Shown here piece by piece: positions 1 to 7,774 of a DNA stretch of 14,419 nt. Location of the stretch: assembly GCA_964546585.1 (NCBI GenBank), contig CAZJKE010000043.1, forward strand, positions 1 through 14,419, given 5' to 3'. A program made the position numbers and the translations under genes. A model generated the notes under the pieces. It was not told the DNA's origin and made no database searches. It saw only the letters and a list, made by a program, of their open reading frames with translations. Each line of letters begins with the position of its first letter. Position 1 is the first letter of the stretch. This DNA is from CAZJKE01 sp964546585 (GTDB lineage Bacteria > Planctomycetota > Phycisphaerae > Phycisphaerales > SM1A02).

Positions 1-48
1 TGGGCGTTGCGATGTCTCCTCCATGCACCGATGATACCCATCATGCCC

Positions 49-822
49 ATGAGACTCCTCGCCACGCTCGCCGCTGCCCTGCTGGTCGCCTGCTCCCACA
101 ACCCCGCAACCGGCCGCCGCCAATTGCTCCTGATGTCGCCCGCGCAGGAAGTCGCCATCGGCAAGAAGGCCCGCGGCCCACTCATCAAACAATACGGCGG
201 CGAGGTCCAGAGCCAGCAGGTGCGAAACTACGTCAAGCGGGTCGGCGACGCACTGCTTCCCGGCATCGAAGGCCAATACCGAGAGTTCCCATGGACATTC
301 ACTGCACTCAACAGCGACGAAATCAACGCCTTCAGCCTTCCCGGCGGCCAGGTCTTCATCACCAAAGGCCTCCTCTTGAAACTGCGATCAGAAGCCGAAC
401 TCGCCGCCGTCCTAGGACATGAAATCGGCCATGTCACAGCCCAACACCATGATGAGAGACTCTCCCACGCCAATGTCCTCAACACCGCCTCCGCCGTTCT
501 CGCCCAAGGATCTGGGAACGCTCCGGCCATCAGCCAGATCGTCAACGCCGCTGGCGGGGGCTACCTGCTGCGGTTCTCACGCGATCAGGAAATGGAGGCG
601 GATGACCTCGGCGTGCGGTACATCGACCGCGCCGGGTACTGGACACCCACCATGATCCTCATCCTCCGCGTCCTCGATGAAGGTCCACACCCCCCGGAAG
701 TCTTCTCCACCCACCCCCTGCCCAAGTCCAGAATCAATCGACTTCAGGGCATCGTGCCGATACCTGAAAACAGACCCCAAGACGCCCAATATCGAAAAGC
801 AGTGCTCGATCAACTCAACTGA
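49..822 (+). CDS. M48 family zinc metallopeptidase, lipoprotein (LoiP/YcaL/Oma1-like)
   Basis: This is a zinc-dependent protease expected to act on misfolded envelope proteins, anchored in a membrane by a lipid. The N-terminus from the ATG at 49 is a short lipoprotein signal with lipobox LVAC (Cys15), followed by SHNPATGRRQ, a linker style common in M48 lipoproteins. The catalytic HEIGH lies at residues 124-128, and EMEAD (Glu181 as the probable third zinc ligand) follows about 55 residues later. The length of 257 aa fits the single-domain, soluble-type M48C group; there are no C-terminal TPRs as in BepA. In-frame starts also exist at 31 and 43 (ATG) and at 7 (TTG). No clear Shine-Dalgarno separates them; 49 was chosen because it gives the most compact signal peptide. 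It is followed 66 bases later by the amidohydrolase-like gene on the same strand. Family assignment is firm; the substrate is unknown. Confidence 0.9.
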   Translation: MRLLATLAAALLVACSHNPATGRRQLLLMSPAQEVAIGKKARGPLIKQYGGEVQSQQVRNYVKRVGDALLPGIEGQYREFPWTFTALNSDEINAFSLPGGQVFITKGLLLKLRSEAELAAVLGHEIGHVTAQHHDERLSHANVLNTASAVLAQGSGNAPAISQIVNAAGGGYLLRFSRDQEMEADDLGVRYIDRAGYWTPTMILILRVLDEGPHPPEVFSTHPLPKSRINRLQGIVPIPENRPQDAQYRKAVLDQLN

Positions 823-840
823 CAGGTACAATCCGCCCAC

Positions 841-872
841 CCCCGGACTCTCCCCCGGACTCTCCTCCGGGG
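841..872 (+). repeat. 12-base tandem repeat with hairpin upstream of the amidohydrolase-like gene
   Basis: The unit CCCCGGACTCTC occurs twice without a gap (841-852 and 853-864). CCCCGGA at 853-859 is perfectly complementary to TCCGGGG at 866-872, forming a 7-bp GC-rich stem with a 6-base loop. The first repeat copy (841-847) offers an alternative left arm. The ribosome-binding site of the next gene (GGAG, 879-882) starts six bases after the stem. There is no T-run, so it is not a standard terminator. It could be an attenuating or RNA-stabilising hairpin, or only a local duplication. Confidence 0.6.
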
Positions 873-888
873 CCCTCTGGAGCACACC

Positions 889-1812
889 ATGATTATCGAC
901 TGCCACACCAGACTCTGGTCCGACCCCCGCCAACTCGGTGAAACAACGGCACGCACGCTTGTTGAGCGGCCGCCAGCATGGGCCGAAAACAGCGGCGACG
1001 CCGCCGCCCTCGGTCGAGCCATGGCCTGTGTCGATGCCTCGCTGGTTCTCGGCCACCGCGCCGATCTGGTCGGGGCACATGTCCCCAATGAACTCATCGC
1101 CGACTTTGTCGCAAGAGACCCCCGCTACCGACTCGGCATCGCAGGCATCGACCCACTGGCCGACTCCGCGATGCAGGATCTCGACACAGCCCTCTCGCTC
1201 GGACTTGTCGGCGTCGTAGTAACCCCATCGCTCGCTGGCTTCCACCCAACACACTCCGCCGCCATGCGCATCTTCGAACGATGCTGCGAACGATCAATGC
1301 CCGTTATCACGACCATGCCCGAACCGCTGCCTGCAGCATCCGTCCTTGAATTTGCTCGCCCCACACACTGGGACGAAGTCGCCCGCGCACTCCCCCAACT
1401 TCGGTTGTTGTTCACATCAGTTGGGTACCCATGGGTGGATGAAACACTGATGCTGGCTGGAAAACACGAACATGTGTACACGGAAGTGTCAGGCATCGCC
1501 ACATCACCGTGGCAACTCTACAACACGCTTTCCGCCGCATTGAGCCTTGGCGTCATGGACCGTCTGCTCCTGGGCAGCGGATTCCCCCGCTCAACAGCCC
1601 AGTCAACGATCGAGGCGCTCTACAGCGTCAATCACAATGTGCAGGGCACTCCGCTCCCACCGGTACCTCGATCGCGAGTCAGGCAAATCGTCGAACGCAA
1701 CGCACTCTCCTGCCTTGGCATCGACGCACCGAATGTCGGACGATTGCCTGCCGACGAAACTGATCCCACCGTGCATACGCCCGGCATACTGCTGGATCAC
1801 GATGTTTCGTAA
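889..1812 (+). CDS. Amidohydrolase-2-fold protein lacking most metal ligands
   Basis: The order of motifs matches the TIM-barrel amidohydrolase-2 family: an N-terminal MIIDCHTRLW strand, a middle MPVITTMPEPLP strand, HVYTEVSG at about 195-202 and DRLLLGSGFPRS at about 224-235, closing with a helix ending in ERNALSCLGI. Active family members have HxH at the start, a His in the central strands and an Asp in the GSDFP-like motif. Here these read His6-Thr-Arg8, Thr-Thr around 141, TSVGYPW at 176-182 and GSGFP at 229-233, so only His6 remains. A hydrolytic or decarboxylase activity of the usual kind is therefore doubtful; a binding or structural role is possible. The start is supported by GGAG six bases before the ATG. 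No signal peptide is visible, so it is probably cytoplasmic. The 3' end overlaps the following lipoprotein gene by 11 bases. Confidence 0.75.
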   Translation: MIIDCHTRLWSDPRQLGETTARTLVERPPAWAENSGDAAALGRAMACVDASLVLGHRADLVGAHVPNELIADFVARDPRYRLGIAGIDPLADSAMQDLDTALSLGLVGVVVTPSLAGFHPTHSAAMRIFERCCERSMPVITTMPEPLPAASVLEFARPTHWDEVARALPQLRLLFTSVGYPWVDETLMLAGKHEHVYTEVSGIATSPWQLYNTLSAALSLGVMDRLLLGSGFPRSTAQSTIEALYSVNHNVQGTPLPPVPRSRVRQIVERNALSCLGIDAPNVGRLPADETDPTVHTPGILLDHDVS

Positions 1813-2401
1813 ACGATTGATCCTGGGATTGATCGCGGCGACATGCATGGGTGGATGCGCCAGCGGCCCCGGCGATGTCAGCAGTTCATCACTGGAGGTT
1901 CGCTCTCTGGGGCTGACTCGGGTCGTCCTGCGCGTGCCCTCGACGACCACCTGCTGCATGGCAACCAACCTCAATAGCGGCGACCTCTGGCTGACGGACA
2001 TACCCCTGGAAGACCTCTACGCGGGTACAGTCGATACCGGGCAGGTGATGCATCTCGAATTGCTCTGGCTTCCCCGCGCTGGCAACACCCCCATCGATGC
2101 AACCGCAACCAATGTCGCCATTCGCCATGTGGTCTTCGCCAATGGCGAGGTAGGCCTCTATGCCGGAGGAGGATTCGGCTGGCCGCACGGAAGCCCTGAC
2201 ACCGCACTCCGCCTCAGCATGGAGCAGGCGACGATCGCTTTGAAAGCATCAACGCCAGGTTTCGAAGATCTGCTCTCGCCGGCGACCATGTCCGGCAGCA
2301 TCGGCGGTACGGCTGATCCGGAACTCGCAGCCCGCATCTCCGCCGCCGTGGACAAACTGGTCAGCAAAGCCATCGAGTCGCCGACGATCGTTCGCCGCTG
2401 A
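1802..2401 (+). CDS. Small lipoprotein of unknown function
   Basis: The protein is 199 aa and not recognised. It starts MFRKRLILGLIAATCMGGCA: a basic n-region, a hydrophobic stretch and a plausible though weak lipobox ending at Cys19, followed by Ser/Gly-rich ASGPGD. The mature part is mostly beta-like, with a TTTCCMATN segment, a long GEVGLYAGGGFGWPHGSP loop and a helical end resembling an amphipathic tail. The reading frame is open well upstream (from 1547), but that part overlaps the amidohydrolase-like gene and lacks a signal, so the ATG at 1802 was chosen. It overlaps the preceding stop by 11 bases, which suggests translational coupling. The stop at 2401 lies five bases from the convergent stop of the bL21 gene, leaving no room for a separate terminator. 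Confidence 0.7.
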   Translation: MFRKRLILGLIAATCMGGCASGPGDVSSSSLEVRSLGLTRVVLRVPSTTTCCMATNLNSGDLWLTDIPLEDLYAGTVDTGQVMHLELLWLPRAGNTPIDATATNVAIRHVVFANGEVGLYAGGGFGWPHGSPDTALRLSMEQATIALKASTPGFEDLLSPATMSGSIGGTADPELAARISAAVDKLVSKAIESPTIVRR

Positions 2402-2406
2402 ACGAC

Positions 2407-2844
2407 CTACGAGGCCTGAGTTTTCTTCTTGGTGGTTTTCTTCTTCGTCGTCTTCTTCTTCGATGACGAAGTGGCGGCCTTCTTGGTCGTCTTCTTCTTC
2501 TTCTTCTTCGCCGCCGGCGGATCACCGGTAACGATCTCACCAACGCGGATCTTCAAATATCGCTGGCGATGCCCCTGCTTGCGACGATATCCCTTGCGCC
2601 GTTTGAACTTGATGACGTCGATCTTCTCGCCCTTGTATTCCTCGACAACCTCGGCCTGGACGCTGACGCCTTCGAGGTAGGGCGTGCCGATCCTGGCATC
2701 ACCCTTGTCCGGGGCCAGCAGAAGAACACGATCAAATGTCAGGGAACTGGGGATGACTCCATCCACATCACGACGATCGACCTCAAGGACATCGCCGGTG
2801 CTCATTTTGATCTGGGTGCCACTGTCTTCAACGATCGCGTACAC
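2407..2844 (-). CDS. rplU: 50S ribosomal protein bL21 with lysine-rich C-terminal extension
   Basis: bL21 binds 23S rRNA in the large ribosomal subunit. Hallmarks are the start VYAIVEDSGTQIKM, the IGTPYLEGVSVQAEVVEEY segment and the signature KFKRRKGYRRKQGHRQRY. The start is a GTG at 2844: AAAGGAG at 2858-2852 sits seven bases upstream and the protein then begins at the family's usual position. The frame is open for 15 more codons upstream, but those residues are not bL21-like. After the conserved core (about 107 residues) comes a tail of roughly 38 residues made almost only of Lys, Thr, Ala and Ser (KKKTTKKKTTKKKT), which is absent from the typical ~103-aa protein. The usual neighbour rpmA (bL27) is not downstream; a convergent lipoprotein gene is. 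It follows the aminotransferase gene on the same strand by 50 bases. Confidence 0.95.
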   Translation of the reverse strand: MYAIVEDSGTQIKMSTGDVLEVDRRDVDGVIPSSLTFDRVLLLAPDKGDARIGTPYLEGVSVQAEVVEEYKGEKIDVIKFKRRKGYRRKQGHRQRYLKIRVGEIVTGDPPAAKKKKKKTTKKAATSSSKKKTTKKKTTKKKTQAS

Positions 2845-2851
2845 GGGAAAA

Positions 2852-2858
2852 CTCCTTT
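2852..2858 (-). promoter_or_regulatory. Ribosome-binding site of rplU
   Basis: AAAGGAG on the minus strand is seven bases from the GTG codon at 2844. It decides the start of bL21 in favour of the GTG over the upstream in-frame codons. Confidence 0.8.
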
Positions 2859-2894
2859 GCAGGGAAGCCCCACAGGATACCTTCCCCACCGTCG

Positions 2895-4034
2895 CTATGC
2901 CAGCCCGCGAAGTCGATCGACGGCCTCCTGGAGCGTCCCCACCTCCTTGCAGAAGGCGAGGCGCACCAGTTTGCGGCCTTCCTCGCTGTGGGCGTAGAAC
3001 GCACTCGGGGGGATCGCCGCCACCTTGCAGGAGCGAACCAGATGCTCGCAGAACGCCACATCATCACCAAATCCGAAGTTGGCGTGTCCGGCAAGCACAA
3101 AGTAGGTTCCCTGCGGGGGACGCACCGCAAACCCGACCTCTTCCAGCCCGGCAACCAGAATGTCCCGCCGCTGCCTGTACTCGCGTACATACTCTTCGAA
3201 ATACGCTCCGGGAGCCTGCAGGGCCACGGCCGCAGCGGCTTGTAATGGTGTGGCGGCACAGAAAGAGAGAAACTGATGGGCGGATCGGATGGCCCTGGAA
3301 AGCGGAGGCGCCGCAACCGCCCAGCCAATCTTCCAGCCAGTTACCGAAAAAACCTTGCCGAGCGATCTAAGCGTAACGGTCCGATCCCGCATGCCGGACA
3401 AGGTCACCATCGGAATGTGTTGGCCGTCGAGGACCAGTTTGTCATAGACCTCATCACTGAGTACCACCGCGTCATGTTCGATCGCCAGTTGAGCAATCAT
3501 CGTGAGTTCCTCGGCCGTGAACACCCGCCCGCTCGGGTTGTGCGGCGTGTTGACGATCACCATCGCAGTACGACTGCTGAATGCGCTCCGTAGTTCCGCT
3601 TCATCAAAGGTGAAGTCGGGCGCATGCAGCGTCACAATGCGGGGCACCGCACCCGCCATGGACAGGCAGGCCAGATAGGAGTCGTAGAAAGGCTCGATGA
3701 CGATGACTTCATCCCCCGGCTCAACCAGACCGAGAATGGCGGCAGCGATGGCCTCGGTACTCCCGCAGGTCACCGTGACTTCTTCCATCGGGTCGATGGG
3801 AATCTCGAATGTCGCCCCCACCGCCTCAGCGAGGGCAGGCAATCCGGCTGACCGGGCATACTGATTATGCCCGCTACGAATCGCCTCGACGGCCGCCTCC
3901 TTGACGAAGTCCGGAGCGTCGAAGTCTGGGAACCCCTGCCCGAGGTTGATGGCATCGTGCTCGATGGCAAGACGGCTCCACGTCGCAAACACCGTTTCGC
4001 CGAAGGGGGCCAGCCGCATTGCTGTCTTTGCCAT
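2895..4034 (-). CDS. Class I/II PLP-dependent aminotransferase (kynurenine/methionine aminotransferase type)
   Basis: This is a cytosolic fold-type I aminotransferase that moves an amino group between an amino acid and a 2-oxo acid using pyridoxal phosphate. From the ATG at 4034 (379 aa): INLGQGFPDFDAP (29-41), substrate-binding QYARSAGLPAL (58-68), CGSTEAI (90-96), NTPHNPSGRVF (162-172) with the PLP-contacting Asn166, SDEVYDKL (193-200) with Asp194 and Tyr197, and the Schiff-base lysine Lys227 in SLGKVFSVTGWKIGW. This combination is typical of the KAT/YbdL group, which accepts kynurenine, methionine, glutamine or aromatic amino acids; the exact substrate cannot be read from the sequence. An upstream in-frame ATG at 4079 would add a cysteine-rich, non-homologous 15 residues and was rejected. 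It is first in a possible unit with rplU. Confidence 0.9.
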   Translation of the reverse strand: MAKTAMRLAPFGETVFATWSRLAIEHDAINLGQGFPDFDAPDFVKEAAVEAIRSGHNQYARSAGLPALAEAVGATFEIPIDPMEEVTVTCGSTEAIAAAILGLVEPGDEVIVIEPFYDSYLACLSMAGAVPRIVTLHAPDFTFDEAELRSAFSSRTAMVIVNTPHNPSGRVFTAEELTMIAQLAIEHDAVVLSDEVYDKLVLDGQHIPMVTLSGMRDRTVTLRSLGKVFSVTGWKIGWAVAAPPLSRAIRSAHQFLSFCAATPLQAAAAVALQAPGAYFEEYVREYRQRRDILVAGLEEVGFAVRPPQGTYFVLAGHANFGFGDDVAFCEHLVRSCKVAAIPPSAFYAHSEEGRKLVRLAFCKEVGTLQEAVDRLRGLA

Positions 4035-4136
4035 TGGCACAGTGTATGAATGAGAACATGAGTTGCAGTTGCATTCCAATCAGGCAAGCCAGTGGAGTCA
4101 TCACCCAAGCCTTAAGAGCCCGCCAGGAACTGTTAC

Positions 4137-5351
4137 TTACTCGCAAGGTCCCCAGGCCGCAATGACGGTCAGTAGATCAGCAACATCCACAATACCGCTG
4201 TTGTCAATATCCTCCGGGCAGCCCTGGCACACACCCCAAGCACTGATGATCGCAAGCATGTCCGTAACATCCACGGTGCCGCTCAGGTCGACATCCCCAA
4301 GGCATGAACCTGATGGTGCGGTTGCAATCGCTGTTGTTACCGAGGCTCCTGCGCCGCTGCCACGCAGCACAACACCGTCCGAGATCGCCACGAGATCGGC
4401 AAGGCCGTCACCGTCAAGATCTCCACTTGCCACCCTGGAGGGGTTCAATCCAGCAAGGGCCAGATCCGGCAGCTCGGAAAGCGTAATGACGGTGTCGGTG
4501 TCATTGCGAAGAATGATGATTGACGGCACGCCCCCCGCTGGCGTCGCAATCACCGCAAGATCGTTGTCACCGTCGCCGTCAAAGTCCCCCGCTGCGATGT
4601 CCTCAGGGCTACTTCCGATTGCTGTGGTTGCTGCGGGGCCGTACCCGAAGGCGCCGTTCGGAATGACGCTAATGGACCCGGCCACTTGGTTGACAGTCAC
4701 AATCTCGTCATTAGTGTCATCGCCGAGGTCAACGACAACCTGTCGTGTTGGCGCGTCGCCGACGCCGATGGCTGTCATCATGCCAAGGGGAATGGTTCCG
4801 TCGTCCTCCAGCGTGCGAATGCCAACCATATCGTTGTCAGCACTGGTGATGACAACATCCAAGTCCTTGTTGGTATCAACATCCGACGGGTCTATCTGCG
4901 TTGGTCGCATGACTGCCGCGGACGCAGTCTGTTGGAAGTTCGCGCCGCGTCCTGCCATGGACGTGACATTTTGGAGGATAATCACGCGGTTTAGATTGCC
5001 GGCACAGGCTACGACGATGTCGATCCGCGACATCCCATCCGAAGTAACAAAGTTCCCCGTAGTCACATCCACCGGTCCATCCTCGACCTGGATGTCCGTT
5101 CTCGTAAAGGAAGCCGTGCCATTGTTCATCAGAACTGAGATGTCGTCGTCGTCGAAGTTAGATACGACTAGATCCGCGTTGCCGTCATTGTCAAAGTCTG
5201 CGGCACTGATGCTGCGAGGCGATCCGCCAACTACCACAGACGGAGTTTGCAAAGTCAGCCCCTGCCAAACACCGCCGCTCATGCCATTGTTCAGAAGGAT
5301 GGCCACCGTCCCATTGGCCTCAATCGGAACCGCGACATCATTGAACCCGTC
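4137..5351 (-). CDS. C-terminal part of a large secreted protein: FG-GAP/VCBS repeats plus dockerin-like pair (partial at assembly gap)
   Basis: The frame is open from the gap edge at 5351 (DGFNDVAVPIEANGT) to the TAA at 4137, about 404 residues. A GTG at 5306 can be read as a start but lies inside an FG-GAP repeat, so this is the tail of a longer protein. Repeats carry Asp-rich calcium loops such as DFDNDGNADLVVSNFD, DFDGDGDNDLAVIATP and DLDGDGLADLVAISDG, expected to form a seven-bladed integrin-alpha-like propeller. The last 55 residues (4140-4304) are two dockerin-like loops, GDVDLSGTVDVTDM and EDIDNSGIVDVADL, separated by AWGVCQGC and ending WGPCE. It is almost certainly the same gene as the beta-helix part at 5452-7774; the frames differ only because the N-run does not reflect the true gap length. 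Confidence 0.85.
   Translation of the reverse strand, partial: DGFNDVAVPIEANGTVAILLNNGMSGGVWQGLTLQTPSVVVGGSPRSISAADFDNDGNADLVVSNFDDDDISVLMNNGTASFTRTDIQVEDGPVDVTTGNFVTSDGMSRIDIVVACAGNLNRVIILQNVTSMAGRGANFQQTASAAVMRPTQIDPSDVDTNKDLDVVITSADNDMVGIRTLEDDGTIPLGMMTAIGVGDAPTRQVVVDLGDDTNDEIVTVNQVAGSISVIPNGAFGYGPAATTAIGSSPEDIAAGDFDGDGDNDLAVIATPAGGVPSIIILRNDTDTVITLSELPDLALAGLNPSRVASGDLDGDGLADLVAISDGVVLRGSGAGASVTTAIATAPSGSCLGDVDLSGTVDVTDMLAIISAWGVCQGCPEDIDNSGIVDVADLLTVIAAWGPCE
4140..4304 (-). other. Paired dockerin-like calcium-binding domain with W-G-x-C motifs
   Basis: There are two loops of the D-x-D/N-x-D/S-G-x-V-x-x-x-D type, each followed by a hydrophobic helix ending in AWG. The first is followed by VCQGC and the second by PCE. 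The three cysteines may form disulfides after export. The same pattern recurs at 8906-9060 and, less completely, in the propeller protein. Confidence 0.8.
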
Positions 5352-5451
5352 NNNNNNNNNNNNNNNNNNNNNNNNNNNNNNNNNNNNNNNNNNNNNNNNN
5401 NNNNNNNNNNNNNNNNNNNNNNNNNNNNNNNNNNNNNNNNNNNNNNNNNNN
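5352..5451. other. Assembly gap (100 N)
   Basis: Exactly 100 undetermined bases separate two open minus-strand reading frames. A round length of 100 is the usual placeholder for a gap of unknown size. Nothing can be said about its content beyond the inference that it codes for the junction between a beta-helix/second domain and an FG-GAP domain. Confidence 0.98.
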
Positions 5452-7774
5452 CATAATCCGCGTCAAAATCCAACCGTAGCATGCCGCTCAATTCCGCGAT
5501 TCCGGTTACCAGGAGGCGATCATGATCCACGCCTGCTTGCGGTCCGGCGATGTCGAGTTCAAGTGCCCCAGCCCAGCCGGGGCTCTCCGAACTGCCCGCT
5601 GCCCATTGGGAGTATTCACCGAAAATCGTAAACTCCGCGGGGTCCCCGTCAGCCATGCCTGGGAGCAGTCGCCCACCCTGGCTGGTCAGACCGCCGGTCA
5701 GGCCTGCACCACCAACAACAATGCCCCATGGATCCAACCAGACTTCAGTGATCTGCGGGTTATGATTGTCGCTCAGGGATACTCGACCCCAACTTCCAAC
5801 ATCCAGCGACGGAAGGGTCAGGTCGCCACCGCCGCTGCCGAGATCCAAGGATAGTTGAGCGGTGTCCCCTTCGAATGGACCAACGACAAGAGTCTGCTGA
5901 ATGTCATAGGACTGGCTGGAGAGGTCAAGTCTGATATCGCCTGCGCCAACGACCAGACCAGTCGTCGCAGCGAGGCTGCTAAAACTCACATCTACGCTCT
6001 CATCGGCACGAGCGAACAGCGCAGTATCCAAAACTTGCGGTGCAGCGCTGGGATACCAGTTCGCGTCGTACTCGAAGTAGCCGGAGGAACCACCGATCCA
6101 GATGCGGTCACCCGGAGTCCCGGAATCAGGAGGCTGATACTCGTATGGACCAAAGTCGGCAAACGGCGCCGTTCCAGTACCGGTGTCATCGGAAATCGGA
6201 TCATCGACGAAACGAGGCTGCCCATTCAGATCCGTTGTTACTGAGATATCTCCATTGTTCGCCGCATCGATTGCCGGCGAGAGGGCGAATAGTCGGTAGT
6301 CATTATTCTCCGGGTCGGCAAATCGAGGGTTGGTCGACAGCACATTGAGCGTCGGGATGGGCGCATCGGCAGGATCATCCGGCCAAGACTGCACGATGCA
6401 ATCATGCAGCCACGAAAGCGATGCTGGAACGTCGATCTGGGCGCTCGCGGATTCTCCTGTGAGATCCGTGTTGCCCCACAGGATCGAGTTGGAGCACTGG
6501 GCATGCGGATTCCCCGCGTTCGCCGCGTCGAAGATACCGGCACCCTTGTCGAGTGCCTGGTTGTCGGCAACGGTCGTAGTGTGCAGTTCGACCGTGCCGT
6601 GCTGGCCAAGAGCAATGGCTCCACCCCGCCATCCAGAATTTCCGGTGAGTAGGCAATTTGTCAGAATCGTGTCGTTCGATCCGGACGAATCATGCACGAT
6701 GTACAGGCCACCACCATGACCGTTGCCATACGAGGAGCCGTGCGCAACGTTCTGGGTGATCCTACAGTCGACGAACTGCGTTTCACCCGGCATGTTGTAG
6801 ACGAACACGCCGCCACCATTGTCCGCAGTAGAGTTTCCGGTGATCTCACATTGCGTAATGACCGTCGGTGATGCAGGATCTGGACGCACATATACACCAC
6901 CGCCATCGGCGGCTACAAGCGAAGTTAGGTTATTGGAAATAACGAGACCGGAAATGGCAGCATGTACCGATGAGAGGTGTACGCCGCCAGCAGCCGTCAT
7001 GCCAGTGTTGTCGCTGATCGTGCAATCCGATACCTCGCTCAATGCGCTGAGGCCAGCGAGGTGGAGTCCGCCACCTGTCAATGCCATGTTGTCAGAAATC
7101 GTACAACCGGTGATGACAACGTCGGGATCCAGCGAATCAACATCTACCCGCATGCCACCACCGTGGTGATTGATGGAATTCGATACACCATTGCCTATGA
7201 TTGAACAGTCTTCCACCCGCAGGACCAGAGAGCACCATGTATCACTGGTATCAACAGCGTGAATACCGCTCCCGCTCGTGTTGTTTCTGATGATGCAATT
7301 GGAGAGGTTGATGGCCGAGGCATAGCACGCGCATCCGCCGGTTATATACATACCGGCTCCAAGCTCCGCATCGTTATTTTCTATGATGCAATCCGTAATG
7401 GTGGCCTGGCTCGTCGCGCCACATACACCGGATACATATACACCGCCACCAACATCACCCCAGCCACCGGTAATGGTGAAGCCGGAAATCGTGGCTCCAT
7501 CAAACCCGGCTTGAACGATGCGTACAACCGGGCTTTCTCCCTTGCCGTTGATGATCGTGACCTCGGGACCATCGACCGACACTATGGTGATCGCCTTGGC
7601 CTGAAAGTCAATAGCACCCCAGTATGTGCCCGCTTCAACTTCAATAGTATCGCCGTCAACGGCAACTGCTATCGCTTCTTGAATGATCGGATAATCCCCT
7701 GGCACGTTGATCGTTTCGGCATGGGATACCGCGGCCATGAAGGCCGCAGCAATAATGAAAACGAGTGCTCTCAT
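5452..7774 (-). CDS. N-terminal part of a large secreted protein: signal peptide plus right-handed beta-helix (partial at assembly gap)
   Basis: Starts MRALVFIIAAAFMAAVSHAE, a clean Sec signal peptide with an AHA-like SHA cleavage site. Next is INVPGDYPIIQEAIAVAVDG, the usual opening of pectate-lyase-like/NosD-like beta-helix proteins, then many coils of the type ITDCIIENNDAELGAGMYI and GGGVYV to about residue 500. A closing motif SPAIDAANNGD...TDLNGQPRFVDD...FGPYEYQ (about 505-547) matches the end module often found on such helices. A second region (about 550-774) with VVGPFEGDTAQLSLDLG and DHDRLLVTG resembles beta-rich autotransporter-passenger-like repeats, and runs into the gap. No enzymatic residues could be identified, so a surface adhesion or binding role is as likely as polysaccharide degradation. 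The ATG overlaps the TGA of the upstream PEP-CTERM-like gene (ATGA), indicating translational coupling. The frame can be opened upstream to 7876 but without a signal peptide. Confidence 0.85.

Noticed and set aside
577..1254. Minus-strand open frame of 225 codons
   Set aside because: It spans the end of the M48 gene, the intergenic hairpin and the amidohydrolase start, and matches no family.
2423..2510. CTT-rich repeat and a plus-strand Phe/Val-rich frame that resembles a membrane segment
   Set aside because: It is the reverse complement of the AAG codons of the bL21 lysine tail, not a microsatellite element or membrane protein gene.
4063..5631. Long plus-strand open frame (about 520 codons) across the assembly gap
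   Set aside because: It is antisense to the FG-GAP/dockerin gene, contains the N-run and has a Ser/Thr/Pro-rich composition typical of a reverse-strand shadow. The minus-strand frame has clear domains.
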